Assembly (NCBI GenBank): GCA_021613335.1
Contig: JAJTWR010000143.1
Coordinates: 140,764 to 204,763 of the forward strand
Length of the DNA: 64,000 bases
Direction of reading: 5' to 3'
From: Whitmania pigra
Taxonomy: Eukaryota > Annelida > Clitellata > Hirudinida > Haemopidae
Made by a program: the position numbers and the translations under genes. Below, in pieces: positions 29,109-41,141 of this stretch; the stretch's first letter is position 1, and each line of letters starts with the position of its first letter. The notes below the pieces were generated by a model. That model saw only the letters and a program-made list of their open reading frames with translations. It made no database searches and was not told the DNA's origin.

Positions 29109-31621
29109 ATGAATCTCACCATAGTTCATATTATAGGTGCGATTTTATTAAATTTTGTTATATTTTACCAAGGTAAGGTGCCATTTATTTCATGTTACGA
29201 ATGCAGAATACAGCTTAGTTGGAAATATGAGCACTTTGGAATATATTTGTAAAGATTTTTGTTGGCAATGATGTTTTGCCACAAAATTGGAAAGACGATA
29301 CTTCGTTTAATCCTGATATCATCTTGTAAACAAAAAATTATACAAAGCAGCAATGACACTCAAAAGCACTTAAAGGTATCATTGCTCTTGGACAGCATCT
29401 GCATAAACTGTACAATTAAAAATATATAATTATAATAGTAGATGTAAAGATGAACGGTGTGAAGATGATCACAGGAATAAATTAATATTGTGTGGTATTG
29501 ATTAGATATAATTTATGTAAATGATTGAATATGAAGTTTGAGATGGATTACTTAATGTCCATCGATGTGCTAGAATTAATCTGAATCATTGAATTAAAAG
29601 TTACTTTAAATTTATTCTCAATGGATCAAAAGGAATGCTATACGTATAGTGCAACTTGTGGGAATGTCAATCACATATATGTTCAAAATCTCCATTAAAG
29701 AAATTTTTTTTTTAATTTACTAGCAAGGCATATCCTTAAGGGAACAAGTCAAAGTAAGATAATTTCTGACGGTAAGCCCGAGTTTGCAATGGATAAAGAT
29801 ATTAACACCTGTTCAGTTGCTGGGGCCAATTTGCCAATAGATGAAGAGGCCTGGTGGAGAGTTGAATTGCTTAGGCAATATAGAATAACCGATGTTAATA
29901 TAACCAATACTCCTGGAACCTCATGTTTGTATTAATTTTTTAACTTAGGAATAATTATTTTAATTGTAAAACATAATGCAATAATACATTGTCTGGTCAA
30001 TTTAATCATGGTAATTGTAACTTGTGTCTCTCTAGTCATGGAAAGATAATTGAAAATAAGGTAACCTTTTGCCTTCCAAATCTTCTAGAGTATTTTTATT
30101 GTACAATTTTCAAATTATCAAATTTGATATATAATTTGATATATGCAATTTGAATTAATATTAAAAATATTATAGTTTGTAATTATAACTTATTTTCCAT
30201 CTTTGTTTGAAATTATTATAACATATAATATTATTTTTCAAAATTAAAATTTTTTTTATAATTTTGTTATGTATGTTGAATATGAAGGTTTGATTTTTAT
30301 ATATTTTGAATATAAAAGTTTAACTGTTATATACGTTCAATATAAAAGTTACGTAATTCTTATTACATATTATAATAATAACGACTTTTAACTATTTTTT
30401 ACAATACAATTTCATATGAATGACTTCAAGAAATCTATTAAAAATGGTAAATATTTTGCAATTAAAAACATAACAGATGTTGATTTACTGAACAATTTGG
30501 AAGTCTATGTTTCCCAGTACGAGGCTAACCTTTACGAACACGTTTGCGCCAGTGTCTATGATAACCAAACTGTAATAAACGGTGGGGATTAATGTCTCTC
30601 ATATTATTTTAAGAATTCAATTTGTTCAGCAAATAATAAACAATATGAAATATTTCTCACTGGTGGATATGTTTAATGAATTTGTTATTGCATATGTTAC
30701 TTGTTAGCTTGTTAAATAACTGACATCTAATGAACTTCTACTTTATCCTGTCTCTAATCTAATTCTCAACAAAGTCACACCGAAATCTCCCAATTGATGG
30801 ATTTGTTCGAGTTTTACAATAAATGTCAAGTTTTTTTTAAGTTCATTTTTTAACTTTATGTCAAACATTCGATGTAAGATGTCAATGATAAACGCGTTTG
30901 TACGTTGTCTAGTGCATTAAATTTCATGAAAACAATTGGTAATACTATTAATTGATATATGTAAATGTGTTCCATACAAAAGGTTCCATAAGTATATCAT
31001 GTTCTGGATCCATACTTGGCAATTTTGTGACAATCAAAAGAGGTGCTGGAGTTGGACAAGATCTACTTGTATTATGCGAAGTAATAATTCATGTTCAAAA
31101 TGAGGAAGGTAAGCCAAATAAAAAGTCTTGAGTTTGCGGCCAAGACACCCCATATTTTTGTAATAACTCGTTAAATATAAGTTCAATATTACTTATTTTT
31201 TATATAATATCTCTTTATTGTAGACAAAATACCCTGCAAAATTTCAAGAAAATTTAACAAGTAGATCTTGTAAAATATGTAAAATAGCATTTTTGGTCCG
31301 TTTAAAAACGTTGAGGACATCCTTACTTATATTCAATAAAACTTGGAATTTTTCATAGTTAAGCAACCAAATGCAATTTATGCAAATATCATCGATATAT
31401 TAACCCAAAAAGTGTTAAAAATTAATTTGAATATTATAAAATGACTATTTTATAAATGGCTGAGGGACAAATGTTATCTGCCAAGGAGAAATGGCAGATT
31501 GAGTCCTACAGACAAGCAAATTATTTGATCAGAGAAATTGCCAACAAGCTTAATCAATCCAAGACAGTCGTCTGAAACTACTCAAAAGCCCGTGAACAAT
31601 ATGAAGCACAACATGATGATA

Positions 31622-33213
31622 CAGTGCGGACAGAAACCTTAAGGACACCCCATATTTTTGTGATAACTCGTTAAATATAAGTTCAATATTACTCAATTTT
31701 TTATATAATAACTCTTTATGGTAGACAAAACATCCTGCAAAATTTCAAAAAAATTTAACAAGCTGATCTTGTAAAATATGCAAAGTAGCATTTTATGGCC
31801 GTTTAAAAACGATAAAGGACATCCTTATTTATTCCCAATAAAACTTGAAATTTGTCATAGTTATGCAACCAAAATGCACATTATGCAAATATTATCAATA
31901 TATAAACCCAAAGAAAGTTAAAAATTGATGTGAAGTTTATAAAATTACCATTTTATAAATGGCTAGAGGAAAAACGTTGTCTGACAAGGAGAAGGGGCAG
32001 ATTTGAGGACTTCAGAAAAGCAAATTATTCGATCAGGGAAATTGCCAAAGAGCTCAAGCGATCCAAGACAGTCATCTGGAACTACGTAAAAGCTCCTGAG
32101 GAATATGGTGCAAAAAAGGATCATGGATGACCTAAAAAACTGCCGATTCGTCAGCAAAGACTCCTGGTAAGAAAGGCTTCTTCAGGTAAATTTTCAGAAA
32201 ATCAAATTAGAAATGAACTTGATTTAAGAATTTTGTAAAAGTACAGTGTTAAATTATTTGAGATCTAGTGGTATTTTATTATATGAAAAAAGATTAAAGA
32301 TTCCAGCTCTTAAAAACCATCACAAGTTGGCAAGAGTGGAATGGGCCAAAACCATGCTTTCTAACAGAGATGGTTGGGGCAATATTATTTTTTCAGATGA
32401 GAAGAAATTTAACCTAGATGGACCTGATGGTCATCAGTTCTATTGGCATGACCTCAGATTAGAAAAGGAAACATTTTTTAGCCGAAATCATGGAGCAGGA
32501 TCGGTGATGATTTGGGGAGGAATTTCCAGTGAAGGATTGACTGAATTAGCCTTTCTGGATGGGGGACAGTCTTCTGTGGATTACATCAAAGTTTTAGAAG
32601 ACTATCTGTTGCCTTTTGGGGAAGATTATTATGGAAGAAATTTTATTTTCCAACAAGATAATGCCCCGATCCACACTTCCAAGTTGACAAAGACATTTTT
32701 CCAGAGGAGAAATTTGAAAGTTATGAGTTGGCCAGCTTGTTCCCCGGACTTAAATCCTTTAGAAAATGTTTGGGGAATGTTGTCAAGACTTGTTTACAAC
32801 AATGGAAGGCAGTTTCATTCAAAATCTGACCTGGAAAACACCATTAGGAGTGCCTGGAAAGAACTGGACAGAAATGTCTTAAAAACTCTTATAAAATCAA
32901 TGAACAAGAGATGTTTTAAAGTTATTGACAATAAAGAAAACATTATTTCATATTAATAAACTTTTTTCCTGTTTTTTTCACAAAGTTTTTAGTCATTTTT
33001 CGATGATTTTTGCAAGTGTCTTTTATGGTTAATGGACGCCCCGAAATCACGTTTTTGGAATTTTAAAATTAATGCACGAACATATTTTGATGAAAATTTA
33101 AGAGATAATCACAAATATATAAATACATAACATATCAAAATTTCCCTACAATCAAATTTTTCTTTATCGAGTTATTACGAAATAATGGGGTGTCCTTATG
33201 GTTTCTGTCCTGA
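31622..33213 (+). mobile_element. Younger Tc3-like mariner element, nested
   Basis: Starts CAGTGCGGACAGAAACC after TA (31620-31621) and ends GGTTTCTGTCCTGAC at about 33213; the termini are inverted repeats. Length is about 1.6 kb, normal for the family. The transposase is nearly complete (31959-32956). The empty-site sequence in copy B (GATGATAGAAGACCC, about 61272) confirms insertion at a TA, although the right-hand TA is not intact here. Confidence 0.88.
31959..32956 (+). pseudogene. Tc3-like transposase, two frameshifts and one stop
   Basis: Starts MARGKTLSDKEKGQ at 31959 with an extra T near 32000. It continues in the next frame through the helix-turn-helix (NYSIREIAKELKRSKTVIWN), a TGA at about 32127, and another extra T near 32231. 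It is then open for 236 residues (32246-32956) covering the catalytic domain. Acidic residues are visible in FSDEKKFNLDGPDG, QQDNAPIHTS and SPDLNPLENVWG; 34 residues separate the second D from E, giving DD34E. The DNA-binding half is broken while the catalytic half is intact. Confidence 0.9.
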
Positions 33214-36200
33214 CCAAGACCCAAGAAACTGACGATTCGTCAGCAGAGATTCTTGGTAAGAAAGGCTTCTTCAGGTAAATTTTCAGCAAATTAAATTATA
33301 AATGAACTTGATTTAAGAATTTGTAAAAGTACAGTGTTAAATTATTTAAGATCTAGTGGTATTTTATAACATAAAAAAAAAGATTAAAGATTCCAGCCCT
33401 TAAAAACCATTACAAGTTGGCAAGAGTGGAATTAGCCAAAACCATGCTCTCCAATAGAGATGGTTGGGGCAATATTATTTTTTTAGATAAAAAGAAATCT
33501 AACCTGGATGAACCTGATGGTCATCAGTTCTACTGGCATGACCTCAGATTTAGAAAAAGAAGCATTTTTTAGTGGAAAACATGGAACAGGATCGATAATA
33601 ATTTAATGAGGAATTTCCAGTGAAGTTGACTAAATTAGCAGTTTCACTCAGAATCTGACATGGAAAACGCTAGTAGGAATGCCTGGAAAGAGCTGAACAG
33701 AAAATTTGTAAATACCCTAATAAAATTAATGGGTAACAGAGTTTTAAAATTAATGAAAATGAAGAAAACTTTATTTCTTATTAAACTTTTTTCTTGTTTT
33801 TTCACGAGTCATTTTTAGATGATTTTTGAAAATGGCTTTCATGGTTATTGGACACCTCAAAATCACGTTTTTGGAATTTTAAAATTAAGGCATGAACATA
33901 TTTTGACGAAACTTTAAGAGATAATCCCAAATATATAAATACATAACATTTTAAAATTTCCCCAAAATTAAGTTTTTCTTTATCGAGATATCACGAAATA
34001 ATTGGGTGTCCTCATGGTTTCCGTCCTGACTGTAGATAAACACATTTTTGATGCGCTTTAAAATACGGTAATGTGACAAAATTTCTGTAAGAAAAAAACA
34101 AAACAATACAGCTCCAATTAAAAGGATAAATTAAACTAAATTTTAAACGAGTTAATTGTATTTCATGACTTCAGGAATTGTTTTGTTGAATAAGCCAACT
34201 TATCAAAGCGGAGTGTTATTCCATGAAACGTCAACTTTTGCAGTTGATGGAAATTACGATACATGCACACAGGTTTATGCAGGAAAGGGTAAGCTTGCGT
34301 GGTGGCGCTTGGTACTAAGCGACCTGTATGATATCGACTTTGTCCGTATAATCTTCAAAGCTAATTCATCCGGTTAGTACCCAGTTCTTTAAAAACTGCA
34401 TTTCATACAAAATCCTCATTCCTACAAAACATACAACTGATTGCTTTTAATAATACAAAATAGTGTGTTCAATTTTGTAAATTATTTAATATTTGTGCTT
34501 GTGTTTACCTTATTTTCACTAGATGCTCTAACCTTAAACAATCTGTCAATTTATATTTCAAACGACGATGAAGATGCTCATCAACAACGATGTTCTTCAT
34601 CTTCTTCAATAACACTTCAAAATATAAGAGGTAAAATCTGAATTTTTTTAAAATCCAAATATCAATTTACAAATTAATTTTATTTATTAATATTAATATA
34701 TTATTAATATCAGAATTATAATTTACTAGATGTTAGCACGCATCCAAACAAATTTTATTCATTCAACTTAAATTTTGAGAAAAGTTTGATAAAGATGAAT
34801 AGTTGATATAGTTAATGAGAAATGAAATTTATTTCACGTTAACAAATTAAAATGTTTATGCAGACGGATTTGTAGACTTGTATTGCGGCAAAGTACTATC
34901 AGGTAGATATGTAACTATTACAAAGTCTCCAGGTTACTATATGACCTACATGGTTTTATGCGAAGTCGTGGTTCATGGACTTGGGACAACAAATAAAAGT
35001 GACGCTTTAAAATCAAATTCATTTAAATAATACTTATTGCTAGTTTAAACACTCAACTTAGCTCATTAGCGGTAGAACATATTTGCATTTATTTTTAACG
35101 AAATTCCAATTTCAATAGCAAATTATAAAGCCAACGCCTTATCCACTTAGAACGTTGATATCCGAGTTCAAATCCTATACGCTCGCAAGAGTTTTGATAA
35201 TTAAATAATAATAATATAATATTTTTATAACTTGAAAGCATGCCATGAAGATGAACTAAAGTGTAAAATTCTATCAAGATGCATTCCGAAACATCAGATT
35301 TGTGACAAGATCAAGCACTGCCCTGATGGTTGTGATGAGCTAAATTGCAGTTAGTAATTTATCGTCATTATTAATTTTTTGGCATTATTAACTTTGAAAC
35401 TTTTAACTTCAACTTTTTTTTTAGCTTGTGATCAAAACGAATACCAATGCGAAGGAGCAAGTTGTATAACAAAAGAATGGTTATGCGACGGCATAAAGGA
35501 TTGTCCAAAAGGAGAAGATGAAGAAGTATCAGCATGTGGTCAGTTCAGTTTTAAATAGGCTAATAATTAAACAATTGTTAATGGATAATACCACAGTTAT
35601 TTAGCATTACATTGTGCATAGCAGTACATTGTGTTCCTTAATGAATTTTCTGTCCTTTTCTTTTTCTACATCTCGCTATTCCATGGCAAGTGGTTTTAAA
35701 CGAATGTGGATTACAATTTTAATACTAAATTATTTTGAACTACTCAACGGCTATTAAAGGCTATTAAATTAAAGATAGTAAACATAAAATTTCTTTTAGT
35801 AGAAATTAGCAATTTAGATAGGAATGACAAGCTTCTAAAGGCAACATTTAGAGGAGTATCTAATTTTTACATCTGTTCGGATAATTGGGAGAACAAACAC
35901 AGTCTATACGCATGCAAAGAAATGGGTTTCAAGTAATAACAAATTAATTATATAATCAAAGCTATAGAAAATATCAATGTACTTTTGCTTTTTTTTTTAA
36001 GCCTTCATCTGAAAGCCACTTTTGTTGTAGTTAGTTCGAAAAATATTCTTAGACTAAAAGAGAAGGTTGATGATAATTCCAAATTATCCATAATGAAGCT
36101 CTTCGAAAATAGGTTTATGTATTTCATCAGAATACTTTAAAATAAAAATGCTTTAAATTCTTCAAAATTGTTATTAGCACATATTGTCAATAGAAAATGT

Positions 36201-37659
36201 TTGTGGGGCTAAGCTGCCTGCATTTTTCCTATGAAGGTAAGATTGTGCAGCAATGTTTTAATATTTAATTATCGCGTAAATAAAAAATTAATTGCCGATG
36301 AACAAAACTGAACCGTCAATAGGAAAATATTGCAACTTTGTCCAAATTACCATTTAAACATTTAAAAGAATACATCCATGAAAATTTTAAATGCACTTAA
36401 GTTTCGTAATGGCCCACTACATTTGTAAAGGTTTTACTATACAATAGTCACTATAATCAATTTTAATTTAGCCTGTGGTCTACGGGATGATTCTCTCACA
36501 GAGTATGGGCCATATATTGTCAATGGAGAGATTGCAAGGTCAGGTGCATGGCCCTGATATGTAAAAGTAATAATCGATGATTTATTTGTGTGTGGAGGAA
36601 GCATTATCGAAGCTAAGTGGATTTTAACAGCTGCCCATTGTGTACAGTTAGTACATTCTATGATAAAATTACTTATTATGTAGACTACAACGTCGAAGAT
36701 ATGATAATTATAATAAATACTAAAAATATTATTTTAGTTATTATTAAATAAATAAACGCACACATTCGAAATTGTCCTGTTCTATGTTAGTAGAAATTTA
36801 TTACAAATATAAAGAAATACAATATTACTCCCTTAAATTTTAATTTATTTCATTAATTTATCTAATAGGCATGTGAGAAATGCGTCCGAAATGTATGTCC
36901 TAATGGGAACCAATATTCGAGATGATCTAACCGTGAAAGTGCATTACATTACACACATTATCGTTCATTCAAACTACACTGTAACCGGTTACTTGTACGA
37001 CATTGCGTTGATTAAACTACAAAAACCAATCCTTTTTTCGAGAAACATCAGAAAAATATGTTTGCCTGGTAAAGTGATGTCTCAAAAACAGTTAATGTCT
37101 TTTCGATATTGTATCCTGGCTGGGATGGGACAGCTAACTGAAGGTAACAATTATATTCATAGTTAAAATAAAAACTACAAAGTTGATTTAAAAAAAACTT
37201 TTCTTATTGTAGAAAGAATTGGCAAGTCCAAATATCTAATGCAAGGGAGAATGAATGTATTACCATATCGGAAATGTGTTGAAAATATAGCTAATCTTAC
37301 GAAATATGACTTACGCTTTCTTGGAAATTACTTTTCTAATAGCATTGTTTTATGTGCTGGAGTTTTGCCTTCAAGCACTGGAATTAATAGTTGTCATGTA
37401 AACTTAGCTTAACATATTTAAGATAATGCTACAATTTGGTCTAAAACATTTTTTCATCGTCAGGGTGACGGTGGTGGTGCTTTTGCATGCAAAAATGAAT
37501 ACGGAATTTGGACTCAAGTGGGGATTGCCATGTATCCTATTAAAACCAAGAATCGAACAGATTGTGCTTTTACATTATTTACAAGAGTGGATTACTTTCT
37601 AAACTTTATACAAATACATTTAAATAGTTAATTGCGAATCATTCGGTAATTATTTTATT

Positions 37660-38289
37660 GTTAAATATTGCTGTATAAATTATTTTAATTACCGTATCTT
37701 CACGAAATAAACACGCAGACGAATTTAACACGCGGACGAATATAACACGCAATTTTTCCAATTTATGTAAAAAATCACTTATAAAACACGCAAACGATTA
37801 TAACACGCACCAATAGACGCTTTTTTTTCTTTTGGCTAAAATAATTTAACATTTAAATTAAAATTATATATATTAAAATATTAAATTGAAGCAGTTTCTA
37901 ATATATAAAACAATCAAATATAAAAGTTGTAATAAAATCTTCCGTTGGCTGAGCGGCCGATGTTTGAAGTGATAAATACGGTGATATATAGATAGAAGTG
38001 CTCTTGATTGAAATATAAGTCAAAATCATCTTAGTCATGCAACGGACTACAATCAAATAAATAAATAAATAGATTGAAATATTGACGTCGTTAGTCATTT
38101 TTAGAGCAAAAGTCAAAGGTAACAGAGCAGCTGCTCGGGAGTTCAACGTTAATGAAGTGTCGGTTCGCGAATGGAGAAAGAAGGAATGATTGCTTAAGAA
38201 ACTGAACCTGAGAAATCTGCATGCCTTGGCCAAAATGCGAAATGGCCAAAGTTAGAGTCTGAACTGAAGCTATGGGTCTTGGAACATAG
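37660..38289 (+). mobile_element. 5' part of a pogo/Tigger-like element
   Basis: Begins around 37692 with TACCGTATCTTCACGAAATA and repeats of AACACGC. At 38100-38285 it encodes a CENP-B-type helix-turn-helix (NRAAAREFNVNEVSVREWRK), followed after a frameshift by KWPKLESELKLWVLEHS. It is interrupted by a solo LTR at 38290. The DDE part of a pogo-like transposase resumes at about 40195, so the two are probably one split element. Confidence 0.62.
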
Positions 38290-38597
38290 TGAAATAACCC
38301 GGGGGTCCGCAAATAAGTAAGTTAACTAATAAGTTTATTAGAGCAGGTATTCAGTTAACAGAACTGAATAATAGAAGTTAAGTGTTTAAGGAATGAGGTA
38401 CTTAAGGGTGCAAATGGATATTTGGGCTTCCAAGTTGTCTTGATTCTCGTTGTTTGTCAGGTGATTATCGAGAATGTTTTTCTGTAGCAAAAATAGATCC
38501 CACGTGCTCGAAAAAGATGCCGAATATAATTAAATAGAAATTTAATTATTTTAGCAATATAAACTTAATTAATTTCCAAAAATCCAAGTTTACAACA
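38290..38597 (-). mobile_element. Solo gypsy LTR (minus)
   Basis: About 308 bp. On the minus strand it begins near TGTTGTAAACTTGG and ends GGGTTATTTCA. It is the same family as the LTR at 21511. The flanks ATAG and TTAG resemble a decayed 4-bp duplication. It interrupts the pogo-like element, and the Tc3 at 38607 lies 9 bp away. Confidence 0.78.
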
Positions 38598-38606
38598 TTA
38601 GGAATA

Positions 38607-40192
38607 CAGTCAGGACGGAAACCATAAGGACACCCCATTATTTCGTAATAACTCGGTAAAGAAAAATTTGATTGTGGGGAAATTGTAATATATTATGTAT
38701 TTATATATTTGTAATTATCTTTTAAATTTTCATCAAAATTTGTTTGTGCATTAATTTTAAAATTCCAAAAACGTGATTTCCGGGCGTCCAATAACCATAA
38801 AAGACACTTGCAAAAATCATTGAAAAATGATTAAACACTTTGTGAAAAAAAAGAAAAAAGTTTATTAATATAAAATAATGTTTCTTTTATTTTCAATAAC
38901 TTTAAAACATCTGTTGTCCATTGATTTTATTAGAGTTTTTACGAATTTTTTGTCCAGTTCTTTCCAGGCACTCCTAATGGCATTTTCCAAGTCAGATTTT
39001 GAGTGAAACTGCCTTCCATTGTGGTAATCAAATCTTGTCAACATTCCCCAGACATTTTTTATAGGATTTAAGTCCGGGGAACAAGCTGGCCAACTCATAA
39101 CTTTCAAATTCCTCCTCTGGAAAAATGTCTAAGTCAACTTGGAAGTGTGGATCGGGACATTATCTTCCTGGAAAATAAAATTTCCTTCATAATAATCTTC
39201 CCAAAAGGTAACAGATGATCTCCTAAAACTTTGATGTAAACCACCAAAGACGGTTTCCCACCCAGAAAGGCTAATTCAGTCAATCCTTCACTGGAAATTT
39301 CTCCCCAAATCATCACCGATCCTGCTCCATGATTTGACTAAAAAATGTCTTTTTTTTCTAATCTGAGGTCATGCCAGTAGAACTGATGACCATCAGGTCC
39401 ATCCATGTTAAATTTCTTCTCAGCTGAAAATATTGCCCCAAACATCTCTATTGGAGAGCATGGTTTTGGCTAATTCCACTCTTGCCAACTTGTAATGGTT
39501 TTTAAGGGCTGGAATCTTTAATCTTTTTTTTTATGTTATAGAATACCACTAGATCTTAAATAATTTAACACTGTACTTTTACAAATTCTTAAATCAAGTT
39601 CATTTCTAATTTGATTTGCTGAAAATTTACCTGAAGAAGCCCTTCTTACTAGGAATCTCTGATGACAAATCGTCAGTTTTTTGGGCCTTCCATGATCATT
39701 TTTTGCACCATATTCCTCAGGAGCCTTTACGTAGTTCCAAATGACTGTCTTGGATCATATGAGCTCATTGGCAATTTCTCTGATCGAATAATTTGCTTGT
39801 CTGACGGCCTCAATCTGTCCCTTCTCCTTGTCAGACAATATTTTCTTAATAGCCATTTATAAAACAGTAATTTTCTAAACTTCACATGAATTTTTAACTC
39901 TTTTTGGGTTTATATATCGATAATATTTGCATAAAATGCATTTTGGTTGCATAACTATGACAAATTTCAAGTTTTATTGAAAATAAGTAAGGATGTCCTT
40001 AACGTTTTCAAACGGCCATAAAATGCTATTTTGCATATTTTACAAGATCTACTCGTTCAATTTCTTTGAAATTTTGCAGGATGTTTTGTCTACCATAAAG
40101 AGTTATTATATACAATATTGAGTAATATTGAACTTATATTTAACAAATTATCACAAAATTTTAGAGTGTCCTTAAGGTTTCCGTCCGGATTG
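38607..40192 (-). mobile_element. Tc3-like element (minus) with TA target duplication
   Basis: Termini CAGTCAGGACGGAAACC (38607) and GGTTTCCGTCCGGATTG (ending 40192) are inverted repeats, flanked by TA on both sides (38605-38606, 40193-40194). Length is 1586 bp. The transposase runs on the minus strand from about 39857 to 38865 and is heavily mutated. It is related to the copies at 31143-34032 and 60788-62568. Confidence 0.9.
38865..39860 (-). pseudogene. Tc3-like transposase, degenerate
   Basis: Minus-strand pieces in order: SDKEKGQIEAVRQANYSIRE near 39830-39780, FNMDGPDGHQFYWHDLRLE near 39410-39360, SVMIWGEISSEGLTELAFLG (39260-39316), and VMSWPACSPDLNPIKNVWGM (39045-39107). The catalytic FSDEKKF reads FSAEKKF, and the E of PxEN reads K (PIKNV), so two catalytic acids are lost. 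Several stops and frameshifts add to this. It is inactive. Confidence 0.88.
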
Positions 40193-40194
40193 TA

Positions 40195-40810
40195 GATAGC
40201 TTTTGACATTCCCGCTAGTGAAAGCATCTGGCGCCAGAACTGTGGCAATAACAAGTGGTTACGAACGGACATGTTTCACAGTCATACTTGGATGCTCTGC
40301 GGCTGGTACCAAGTCAAAACCAATATTGATTTTCAAGAGACAATGCGAAAAATTTTCAGCATGAAGCTCTGGATTCAGAAATGTTCTCAAAAGAGGGGAT
40401 TCTTTTCAAAGAGCTCGCGGTTGATCATGAATGCAATGACTGCTCATAAAGAGGAGTTAGTTAAGCCAGTCTGCGGCTGGATCCAAGTCAAAACCAATAT
40501 TGATTTTCAAGAGACAATGCAAAGAATTTTCAGCATGAAGCTCTGGATTCAGAAATGTTCTCAAAAGAGGGGATTCTTTTCAAAGAGCTCGCGGTTGATC
40601 ATGAATGTAATGACTGCTCATAAAGAGGAGTCAGTTAAGAAGATGCTCAACTTAAGCGGATGTCACATTGCAATCATCCCGGATGGTCTATCATCCAAAC
40701 TGCAACTACAAATCGTTGTGAAATTGACAGATCTGAGAGGGAGGAATGGATGCAGAATGGCACATACACTCACACACCGTCTGGACGAGGCAGGAAAAAC
40801 AACCACATAA
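40195..40810 (+). pseudogene. Pogo-like transposase DDE fragment with 165-bp tandem duplication
   Basis: The start reads AFDIPASESIW, resembling the first catalytic Asp block of pogo/Tigger. Then comes a block ending RGFFSKSSRLIMNAMTAHKE, repeated in tandem (about 40295-40460 and 40475-40630). It is followed by VKKMLNLSGCHIAIIPDGLS and SKLQ, matching the pogo IIPGGLT-LQPLDV region. The second catalytic Asp block has Asn. The 179-residue frame 40271-40810 is open across the duplication. Confidence 0.6.
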
Positions 40811-40924
40811 ATTTCTCATTTTAATAATCTCGTCTATTTAACAGATAACAATAAACATTGAGTCGAAACATATAATGTATATTTTTTATGTTATCATAAA
40901 ACATAACTAATGTTTAATATTCTC

Positions 40925-41080
40925 CTATCTTGCACTCCCTTCAACTTGAAGAGTACTTCTTAGACGTGCAATTCCTTCGTAAATGGAGCATCGAGGCAAA
41001 TGGTAACTAGACTTGGCTAATCCAATTTGTGTCCATATACTTTTTTCATTTTTACACATTAAAGGAACGCCAGTGTCTCC
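40925..41080 (-). pseudogene. Orphan terminal exon of a serine protease homologue (minus)
   Basis: On the minus strand, after the acceptor TAATTGTAG, a 52-codon phase-0 exon reads GDTGVPLMCKNEKSIWTQIG and continues to TAG (40927-40925). It aligns with the last exon of genes 1-3. Ser195 is Thr and Gly197 is Val, so the active-site loop is altered. No other exons of this copy were found nearby; a gypsy LTR fragment follows at 41142. It lies 0.4 kb outside the right arm, mirroring the orphan exon outside the left arm at 24405. Confidence 0.7.
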
Positions 41081-41141
41081 CTACAATTACAAAATCGATT
41101 CCGTCAAATAAGTAGAAAAGGTTTTATTTAAAATAGCATAA

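Larger units (their letters stand above)
31143..34032 (+). mobile_element. Old Tc3-like element split by a younger Tc3-like insertion
   Basis: The old copy starts at about 31143 (GACACCCCATATTTTTG; the outermost bases of the terminal repeat are missing) and ends GGTTTCCGTCCTGACTG at 34032. It carries a decayed transposase. It is split at about 31621 by the insertion at 31622-33213. The copy B equivalent (60788-62568) is not split there, so an empty site is available for comparison. The pair occupies intron 4 of gene 3. Confidence 0.85.
28125..35464 (+). repeat. Direct segmental duplication, copy A
   Basis: Starting at about 28125 (GGCGTTTCGTTATCATACT), this sequence recurs in the same orientation at 58513 and runs to the window end. 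From 34032 to 35464 the offset is exactly 28536 bp and the translations are the same, apart from scattered single-base changes. Copy A has a nested Tc3 that copy B lacks and two FTP exon regions that copy B has lost. Copy A continues beyond 35464 but the window ends there for copy B. Confidence 0.93.
29109..37631 (+). pseudogene. Gene 3: FTP-FTP-LDLa2-SRCR-serine protease homologue with two stops
   Basis: Exons: 29109-29172, 29724-29924, 30477-30581, 30983-31108, 34175-34372, 34523-34630, 34864-34998, 35239-35349, 35425-35538, 35800-35932, 36002-36112, 36178-36236, 36472-36646, 36869-37143, 37213-37397, 37464-37631. Phases join into 756 codons. Order: signal peptide (MNLTIVHIIGAILLNFVIFY), FTP1, FTP2 (FAVDGNYDTC, LAWWRLVL), two LDLa repeats (CDGIKDCPKGEDE), SRCR-like, S1 protease. 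Two in-frame stops occur: TAG at 36191-36193 in the third SRCR exon, and TGA at 36555-36557 where the paralogues have Trp (AWPWHV). His57 is kept (WILTAAHCV) and Asp102 is kept (YLYDIALIKL), but Ser195 is Gly (GDGGGA). It has one LDLa fewer than gene 2. Intron 4 holds the Tc3 elements. As read it makes at most a truncated secreted FTP/LDLa protein. Confidence 0.75.

Noticed and set aside
35058..35180. tRNA-like signals (TAGCTCATTAGCGGTAGAAC and GAGTTCAAATCC)
   Set aside because: The A-box-like and B-box-like strings are about 100 bp apart and I could not fold a cloverleaf; a tRNA-derived SINE fragment is possible but unsupported. The same sequence recurs at 63594-63716 only through the segmental duplication.
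36555..36557. TGA read as tryptophan (alternative genetic code)
   Set aside because: Other genes in the window use TGG for Trp at this position and TGA ends other frames; a single point mutation is simpler, especially with a second stop at 36191.
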